From assembly GCF_040954835.1 (NCBI RefSeq), contig NC_090709.1, forward strand, positions 40,838,975 to 40,902,974: a stretch of DNA of 64,000 bases, in the 5' to 3' direction. Source of the stretch: Lepisosteus oculatus. Its lineage: Eukaryota; Chordata; Actinopteri; Semionotiformes; Lepisosteidae. Below, one piece after another: positions 47,085 to 64,000 of this stretch (position 1 is the first letter of the stretch; each line of letters starts with the position of its first letter). The notes beneath the pieces were generated by a model that searched no databases, was not told the DNA's origin, and saw only the letters and a list, made by a program, of their open reading frames with translations. The position numbers were made by a program, and so were the translations under genes.

Positions 47085-47870
47085 TACTGTGTTTAAAATG
47101 TGTAATATGGTATGTAGGCCTCGTCTGGGATATACTGTGTAGAGTTTTGGACACGAATGTTGCAGCAAAGATTGTGCTGGAATCTGCTCAGAAAAGAGCG
47201 ACCAGCGGCATCATAGAGCTTGACAGGCTGGAGGAACTGAGTCTCTTCAGTCTGAAGGGAGTGTCCCGCACTGACAGGCTGGAGGAACTGAGTCTCTTCA
47301 GTCTGAAGGGAGCGTCCCACACTGACAGGCTGCAGGAACTGAGTCTCTTCAGTCTGAAGGGAGTGTCCCACACTGACAGGCTGTAGGAACTGAGTCTCTT
47401 CAGTCTGAAGGGAGCGTCCCGCACTGACAGGATGCAGGAACTGAATCTCTTTAGTCCGAAGGGAGTGTCCCACACTGACAGGCTGCAGGAACTGAGTCTC
47501 TTCAGTCTGAAGGGAGCGTCCCGCACTGACAGGCTGTAGGAACTGAGTCTCTTCAGTCTGAAGGGAGTGTCCCGCACTGACAGGCTGTAGGAACTGAGTC
47601 TCTTCAGTCTGAAGGGAGCGTCCCGCACTGACAGGCCGGAGGAACTGAGTCTCTTTAGTTTTGAGCAGAGGATACAACAAAAGCACCTGATAAAAGTGTT
47701 CAAAATCCTACAAAGGTCACTGACAAAGGTGTCCCACCGGACTCCGTCAGATTTAAGAGGACTCGCAAACCCGAGATGAGTGGACACTATGTAGAGGAAC
47801 GCTGAAGGCTAATAAAGAATAAAAACATCAGTACACAAAGAGTTGTGGGGGTCTGGGACGAGCTTCAGCT
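47085..47870 (+). mobile_element. LINE 3' fragment with expanded internal 51-bp unit
   Basis: Order of motifs matches the terminal RT-side region of fish L2/CR1-like LINEs: GGCCTCGTCTGGGATATACTGTG (about 47117), CAGAAAAGAGCGACCAGC (47189), CTGAGTCTCTTCAGTCTGAA, then TAAAAGTGTTCAAAATCCTA (47692) and ACAAAGAGTTGTGGGGGTCT (47836). Stops interrupt the frame, so it is dead. The family name is from general knowledge. Confidence 0.7.
47218..47652 (+). repeat. 51-bp in-phase tandem expansion inside the LINE fragment
   Basis: About 8.5 copies of GACAGGCTGGAGGAACTGAG, TCTCTTCAGTCTGAAGGGAG, TGTCCCGCACT. Each unit is 51 bp (17 codons, reading DRLEELSLFSLKGVSRT), so phase is kept. Later units carry TAG in place of the GAG/CAG codon. 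Confidence 0.93.
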
Positions 47871-47934
47871 CTGCCCTTCATCCACGTCTGCATGGATCTG
47901 TGGATCACTAGTATGAACTGGCTTCGTCCCTCGG

Positions 47935-48118
47935 CTCTCCTCCCCACTGGGAGCTGGTGTGTGGGGGAGCGTTCTGGCGCACTATGGCTGCCGTCGCATC
48001 ATCCAGGTGGGGGCTGCACACTGGGGGGGTGGAGGGGAGACCCCATGACCTGTAAAGAGCTTTGAGTGGAGTGTCCAGGAAAGCACTATATAAGTGTAAG
48101 CAATTATTATTATTATGA
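47935..48118 (+). mobile_element. SINE/LINE 3' end with (ATT)n tail, + orientation
   Basis: GAGCTGGTGTGTGGGGGAGC, TTCTGGCGCACTATGGCTGC, ACCTGTAAAGAGCTTTGAGT, GGAGTGTCCAGGAAAGCACT, ATATAAGTGTAAGCAA and a (TTA)n tail at 48103-48116. It gives the element's sense direction. Confidence 0.75.
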
Positions 48119-48477
48119 TTGGTAACCAGGCTTGAGAGGTAGCTCTTGCGTTGTGCCAGTGAAATCCTTGTGCTAGCCCGCCCCCTGCTGGAGCCATCGC
48201 GTACTGCACAGCGCTCAGACGGGTTCTCTGAGCCGTACCCTCAGGGTTTGAGGAACCGAGTACAAATGGTCTCATGCCTGAACTATTTCTGTCATCCGAG
48301 ATCTGTTGCAGGTTCCCCTCCTGCTCAGTCTCTCTTCCGCTTTCAGGGCAAGTCAAAACCCCTCTCACTGGGAGACCAGTACCGCTGGTATCAGACACAG
48401 GGATGTGAGACAATCCCTAGTTTCGCTCAGTCTGCAGCCCAGTGATGTGTCCTGGTCAGACACCACTGGGCTCTGGA
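48119..48477. other. Spacer, no gene recognised
   Basis: Unique sequence, no exon signal. Confidence 0.4.
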
Positions 48478-49930
48478 ACAGACTCTGCAGACACACACAC
48501 ACACTGACCCCTCCAGGACCAGGACTGGACAGCCCTGCTTTAAAGACCCCTGGAGACTCTGCAGACACACACACACTGACCCCTCCAGGACCAGGACTGG
48601 ACAGCCCTGCTTTAAAGACCCCTGGAGACTCTGCAGACACACACACACACACTGACCCCTCCAGGACCAGGAGTGGACAGCCCTGCTTTAAAGACCCCTG
48701 GAGACTCTGCAGACACACACACACACTGACCCCTCCAGGACCAGGACTGGACAGCCCTGCTTTAAAGACCCCTGGAGACTGCAGACACACACACACTGAC
48801 CCCTCCAGCACCAGGACTGGACAGCCCTGCTTTAAAGACCCCTGGAGACTCTGCAGACACACACACACACTGACCCCTCCAGGACCAGGACTGGACAGCC
48901 CTGCTTTAAAGACCCCTGGAGACTGCAGACACACACACACTGACCCCTCCAGCACTAGGACTGGACAGCCCTGCTTTAAAGACCCCTGGAGACTCTGCAG
49001 ACACACACACACACTGACCCCTCCAGGACCAGGACTGGACAGCCCTGCTTTAAAGACCCCTGGAGACTCTGCAGACACACACACACTGACCCCTCCAGGA
49101 CTGGACAGCCCTGCTTTAAAGACCCCTGGAGACACACACACACTGACCCCTCCAGGACCAGGACTGGACAGCCCTGCTTTAAAGACCACTGGAGACTCTG
49201 CAGACACACATACACTGACCCCTCCAGGACCAGGACTGGACACCCTGCTTTAAAGACCCCTGGAGACTCTGCAGACACACACACACACACACACTGACCC
49301 CTCCAGGACCAGGACTGGACAGCCCTGCTTTAAAGACCCCTGGAGACTCTACAGACACACACACACACACTGACCCCTCCAGGAGCAGGACTGGACAGCC
49401 CTGCTTTAAAGACCCCTGGAGACTCTGCAGACACACACACTGACCCCTCCAGGACCAGGACTGGACAGCCCTGCTTTAAAGACCCCTGGAGACTCTGCAG
49501 ACACACACTGACCCCTCCAGGACCAGGACTGGACAGCCCTGCTTTAAAGACCCCTGGAGACTCTGCAGACACACACACTGACCCCTCCAGGACCAGGACT
49601 GGATAGCCCTGCTTTAAAGACCCCTGGAGACTCTGCAGACACACACACACACACTGACCCCTCCAGGACCAGGACTGGACAGCCCTGCTTTAAAGACCCC
49701 TGGAGACTCTGCAGACACACACACACACTGACCCCTCCAGGACCAGGACTGGACAGCCCTGCTTTAAAGACCCCTGGAGACTCTGCAGACACACACACAC
49801 TGACCCCTCCAGGACTGGACAGCCCTGCTTTAAAGACCCCTGGAGACACACACACACTGACCCCTCCAGGACCAGGACTGGACAGCCCTGCTTTAAAGAC
49901 CCCTGGAGACTCTGCAGACACACACACTCT
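48478..49930 (-). repeat. 73-bp minisatellite, about 20 copies (second - array)
   Basis: Same unit as 40030-42008. Deletion variants recur: units without CTCT before GCAG, and units shortened to CCTCCAGGACTGGACAGCC and GGAGACACACAC. The pair of shortened units at about 49085-49145 is repeated at about 49800-49860, which points to a block duplication of about 715 bp. Confidence 0.95.
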
Positions 49931-50479
49931 CTGGGATAAAACACACAAACATATAGTGAGCTTGGACTCATTAAAGGCAACAGAACAAGGAGCAGTAGTG
50001 TAAAACAGTTAAAGTTTTATTATTTACTAATTCATTATTTATTACATAACATAGCGTTATAAACATTTTCCTTGTTTTACCACAGGCTAGCAACAGACAA
50101 TATGTGAGAACTCTTACCAGAGATATAGACACCACTGCCGTTATCTGTTTTAAGATTTACTCTGATTAATATCACTGTTGAGGACACAGAAAGATCAAAA
50201 AGGTGACAGGAGAGGTGTTTGACATTCCACAGAACAGCAGAGAGAGACAGACACAGTAGGGCTTTCTTTACAGCCCACCCCTGTACCGATCAGGGCTGTG
50301 CTACCGAAACCAGCCGAGAGAGACGAACACTGAAATGTAACTCGCATGCACACCAGTGGTCACGAAGCGCCCGCCCTCCCCCTAGTGGCGGGAGGCGGTA
50401 CTGCAGGTATTAGCCGAGCACGCTGCCGAGTCCCTCTGTGGCAGAGCTACAGCGTCTGTGCAAGTACTAATGTGATCTG
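49931..50479. other. Unique spacer, no gene recognised
   Basis: AT-rich to 50170, then mixed. Nothing recognised. Confidence 0.4.
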
Positions 50480-51612
50480 CTGCAGCCCCGGAGGGTATTC
50501 TCCTGCTGCCCCAGTCCCGGAGTATACTCTGTTACTGAGGCAGCGTACTGGAGTGTGTTCTCCTGCAGCCCCAGTCCCGGAGTATACTCTGTTACTGAGG
50601 CAGCGTACTGGAGTGTGTTCTCCTGCTGCCCCAGTCCCGGAGTATACTCTGTTACTGAGGCAGCGTACTGGAGTGTATTCTCCTGCTGCCCCAGTCCCGG
50701 AGTATACTCTGTTACTGAGGCAGCGTACTGGAGTGTGTTCTCCTGCTGCCCCAGTCCCGGAGTATACTCTGTTACTGAGGCAGCGTACTGGAGTATATTC
50801 TCCTGCAGCTCCAGTCCCGGAGTATACTCTGTTACTGAGGCAGCGTACTGGAGTGTGTTCTCCTGCTGCCCCAGTCCCGGAGTATACTCTGTTACTGAGG
50901 CAGCGTACTGGAGTGTGTTCTCCTGCAGCCCCAGTCCCGGAGTATACTCTGTTACTGAGGCAGCGTACTGGAGTGTGTTCTCCTGCAGCCCCAGTACCGG
51001 AGTATATTCTGTTACTGAGGCAGCGTACTGGAGTATATTCTCCAGCTACCCCAGTCCCAGAGTATACTCTGTTACTGAGGCAGCGTACTGGAGTGTATTC
51101 TCCTGCAGCCCTAGTACTGGAGTATACTCTGTTACTAAGGCAGCGTACTGGAGTGTATTCTCCTGCAGCCCCAGTACCGGAGTATATTCTGTTACTGAGG
51201 CAGTGTACTGGAGTATATTCTCCTGGAGCCCCAGTCCCGGAGTATACTCTGTTACTGATGCAGCATACTGGAGTATATTCTCCTGCTGCCCCAGTACTGG
51301 AGTATACTCTGTTACTGATGCAGCGTACTGGAGTATATTCTCCTGCTGCCCCAGTACTGGAGTATACTCTGTTACTGAGGCAGCGAACTGGAGTATATTC
51401 TCCTGGAGCCTCAGTACTGGAGTATACTCTGTTACTGAGGCAGCGTACTGGAGTGTATTCTCCTGCAGCCCCAGTACTGGAGTATACTCTGTTACTGATG
51501 CAGCGTACTGGAGTAAATTCTCCTGGAGCCTCAGTACTGGAGTATACTCTGTTACTGATGCAGCGTACTGGAGTAAATTCTCCTGCTGCCCTAGTACTGT
51601 AGTATACTCTAA
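50480..51612 (+). repeat. Strict 60-bp tandem array, about 19 copies
   Basis: Unit AGTATACTCTGTTACTGAGG, CAGCGTACTGGAGTGTGTTC, TCCTGCTGCCCCAGTCCCGG. Every unit is 60 bp with substitutions only, so two + frames stay open for 376 and 418 codons. One reads a 20-residue repeat YSVTEAAYWSVFSCCPSPGV. No promoter, splice site or recognised domain supports translation, and the other arrays here show that repeat-born frames are the rule. Left and right units differ (CAGTCCCGG early, CAGTACTGG late). Confidence 0.9.
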
Positions 51613-51714
51613 TAATTGTAGAATTGTGAAGCCCGTGTTTGTTTCACTGAGTCCAGAGAGAGAAAAAACACAGACAGAAAGATAGATACAGAGAGAGAGA
51701 GTATCTGTCTACAA

Positions 51715-51900
51715 TATATCTGTCTACAGTATATGTAAATATTTTATGACACGTCTTTGTTGTAAATGTCTGTAGATTTTATTTTACTTTTATTTTCTGT
51801 TTTGTTTCATGTGAATTTTTATTTGCTTTGGCAACACTGATTGTACCCATCGGTCATGCTAATAAAGCACCTCGAATTGGAATTGTAACTGAATTGAATT
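51715..51900 (+). mobile_element. Non-LTR retrotransposon 3' end
   Basis: TGTAAATGTCTGTAGATTTT, GGCAACACTGATTGTACCCA, TCGGTCATGCTAATAAAGCA, then tail TGAATTGAATTGA. Same family as 38370-38532 and 61535-61712. Confidence 0.75.
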
Positions 51901-52340
51901 GAGAGAGAGAGAGACACAGAGGGACAGAGAGAGAAAGAGACTGATACAGAGGGACAGATAGAGACAGAGTCGGAGGGACAGATAGAGAGAGATACAAAAG
52001 GAAAGAGAGAGAGAAGGACACAGAGGGACAGATAGAGACAAGAGTCAGAGGGACAGATAGAGACAGTCAGAGGGACAGAGAGAAAGAGACTTATACAGAG
52101 GTACAGATAGAGACAGAGTCACAGGGACAGACAAAGAGAGACACAAAAGGACAAAGAGAGAGAAGGACACAGAGGGACAGAGAGAGAAAGAGACGGATAC
52201 AGAGGGACAGAGAGAGACAGAGTCACAGGGACAGACAGAGACAGACACAAATGGACAGAGAGAGAGAGAGACAGACAGACAGAGGGCGAGAGAGAGAGAG
52301 AGAGAAGGACACAGAGGGACAGAGACACACAGAGAAAGCG
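51901..52340. repeat. (GA)n / GGGACAGA low-complexity region
   Basis: Purine-rich on + (GAGAGAGACAGA, GAGGGACAGATAGAGACAGA). It probably lies in the 3'UTR or 3' flank of gabbr1 on -, where it is pyrimidine-rich. Confidence 0.85.
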
Positions 52341-52524
52341 GGACAGACAGACGCAGCGAGAGAGACACACGGGACAGAGCCGCGCGCCCGGTTTCCCCCC
52401 GTGACGGAGAGTCACGCGCGCGCGCGCGCACACACACACACACCACCGGGACCGGCACGGGCTGCCCGCCCGCTGCCCCGCGCCCCCCACAGCGCCCCCC
52501 GCGGCGCCCCCCGGTGGCGGCTGC

Positions 52525-62594
<10,070 letters not shown>

Positions 62595-62639
62595 CTGAGG
62601 GAGGGAGGGAGGGCACTTCGTGTCCCGGGTTCAAATGAT

Positions 62640-63110
62640 CTCCAGGTCGATTTCCACTCAGAACCAGTCGTCGAGTAGGACGTCTCAGTGGATACGGGAC
62701 CTGAGGCTTTGAAGCTGCAACCCTCTGGTCCTACAGCAGAGGGTTTTTACTTTTGAAGAGAAATATCTCAAATGCTTTTAGATATCCTTCTGCCAGGAGG
62801 AAAGATTCCTTCGAGATAGGTTTTGGAAGGATACCGATGCACAGGTCCACACTTGGATATGGAACTGTAGTGAAGTCAGTTCATTCAATTACAGGGAAAA
62901 ATCAGTTCAATTCTGTTTCTGCGTTTGTCCAGTTTATAGGCTGCAGGTGCCAGGACGCGTCAGCAGAGGGCGCTGTTGTATCACTGCTGATACCAAGGTG
63001 ACATTGCACCACCGGCTTGTGTGTGATCACGTCTCTCTCTCTCTGTATCCGCAGCAAGTTCGGGGTTTTCGTCTTGCACAGTGACTTAAGTTCTAGGTGA
63101 TCAGACTGAG
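62640..63110. other. gabbr1 intron, unique part
   Basis: Non-repetitive intronic sequence upstream (in transcript order) of the TM1 exon, with a CTCTCTCTCTCTGT run near 63031. No exon recognised on -. Confidence 0.45.
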
Positions 63111-64000
63111 TGTCTCTCCAGTCCTGTACAGATCTGAGGAGGAGGAGTGTGAGGGTGAAGCTGGAGGTGATCAGACTGAGTGTCTCTCCAGTCCTGTACA
63201 GATCTGAGGAGGAGGAGGAGTGCGAGGGTGAAGCTGGAGGTGATCAGACTGAGTGTCTCTCCAGTCCTGTACAGATCTGAGGAGGAGGAGTGTGAGGGTG
63301 AAGCTGGAGGTGATCAGACTGAGTGTCTCTCCAGTCCTGTACAGATCTGAGGAGGAGGAGGAGTGTGAGGGTGAAGCTGGAGGTGATCAGACTGAGTGTC
63401 TCTCCAGTCCTGTACAGATCTGAGGAGGAGGAGGAGTGTGAGGGTGAAGCTGGAGGTGATCAGACTGAGTGTCTCTCCAGTCCTGTACAGATCTGAGGAG
63501 GAGGAGTGTGAGGGTGAAGCTGGAGGTGATCAGACTGAGTGTCTCTCCAGTCCTGTACAGATCTGAGGAGGAGTGTGAGGGTGAAGCTGGAGGTGATCAG
63601 ACTGAGTGTCTCTCCAGTCCTGTACAGATCTGAGGAGGAGGAGTGTGAGGGTGAAGCTGGAGGTGATCAGACTGAGTGTCTCTCCAGTCCTGTACAGATC
63701 TGAGGAGGAGGAGGAGTGTGAGGGTGAAGCTGGAGGTGATCAGACTGAGTGTCTCTCCAGTCCTGTACAGATCTGAGGAGGAGGAGGAGTGTGAGGGTGA
63801 AGCTGGAGGTGATCAGACTGAGTGTCTCTCCAGTCCTGTACAGATCTGAGGAGGAGGAGTGTGAGGGTGAAGCTGGAGGTGATCAGACTGAGTGTCTCTC
63901 CAGTCCTGTACAGATCTGAGGAGGAGGAGTGTGAGGGTGAAGCTGGAGGTGATCAGACTGAGTGTCTCTCCAGTCCTGTACAGATCTGAGGAGGAGGAGG
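63111..64000 (-). repeat. 70-bp minisatellite in a gabbr1 intron, about 12.5 copies, running off the window
   Basis: Unit AGGTGATCAGACTGAGTGTC, TCTCCAGTCCTGTACAGATC, TGAGGAGGAGGAGTGTGAGG, GTGAAGCTGG. Unit lengths step by 3 bp (67, 70, 73) through (GAG)n number. The right end is outside the window. Confidence 0.95.

Noticed and set aside
50346-51685. 418- and 376-codon repeat proteins on +
   Set aside because: Open only because the unit is exactly 60 bp without stops; no gene signals. Kept as a finding, not as a CDS.

Overview
The window looks like nuclear DNA of a ray-finned fish. It holds three vertebrate genes with introns, CpG-rich promoter-like segments, a fish-type tRNA-derived SINE with tail, fish-type LINE/SINE 3' ends, and a very high load of minisatellites. 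Species cannot be fixed from sequence alone. I see no bacterial, viral or organellar genes.

Genes. (1) A four-exon TNF gene on + (coding 18959-21953, 242 aa), with two CRE palindromes in a perfect inverted repeat and a kappa-B site in its promoter and AU-rich elements in its 3'UTR. (2) A second four-exon TNF-superfamily gene on + (29700-33132, 263 aa), most like lymphotoxin-alpha / fish TNF-N, with three AU-rich nonamers and an AATAAA signal. (3) The 3' part of gabbr1 (GABA-B receptor subunit 1) on -, nine coding exons from 62594 down to the stop at 52525. They cover the whole seven-helix domain, the coiled coil with its RSRR retention motif, and the C-terminus. The extracellular ligand-binding half lies beyond 64000. 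In human, TNF/LTA and GABBR1 are both MHC-linked but about 2 Mb apart; here they are about 19 kb apart.

Layout. 1-18600: minisatellites (60/68, 68, 69, 41, 62, 78 and 73 bp units) and SINE-derived arrays. 18.6-23.0 kb: tnf. 23.1-29.1 kb: 34, 20 and 41 bp arrays. 29.3-33.7 kb: lta-like gene. 33.8-52 kb: more arrays (62, 41, 191, 73, 122, 51 and 60 bp), retroelement 3' ends and CpG-rich segments at about 37.2, 39.8 and 42.3 kb with no recognisable coding exon. 52.5-64 kb: gabbr1, whose introns are almost entirely minisatellite. By adding my interval estimates, about 39 kb of 64 kb is tandem repeat.

Most unusual signal. Several intronic minisatellites are built from copies of the host gene's own splice sites, in the sense orientation. 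tnf intron 3 has ten copies of branch point + pyrimidine tract + AG before the true exon-4 acceptor, and every one would put a stop codon in frame within four codons. gabbr1 has about 27 copies of an exon 3' end with its 5' splice site, five copies of an acceptor plus the first ~35 nt of an exon, an intron made of ~17 acceptor-like units, and an intron with about a dozen strong CAG|GTGAGT donors plus a similar number of GC variants. The sequence facts are direct; any effect on splicing is inference. Nearly all long open frames in the window are read-throughs of tandem repeats, not genes.
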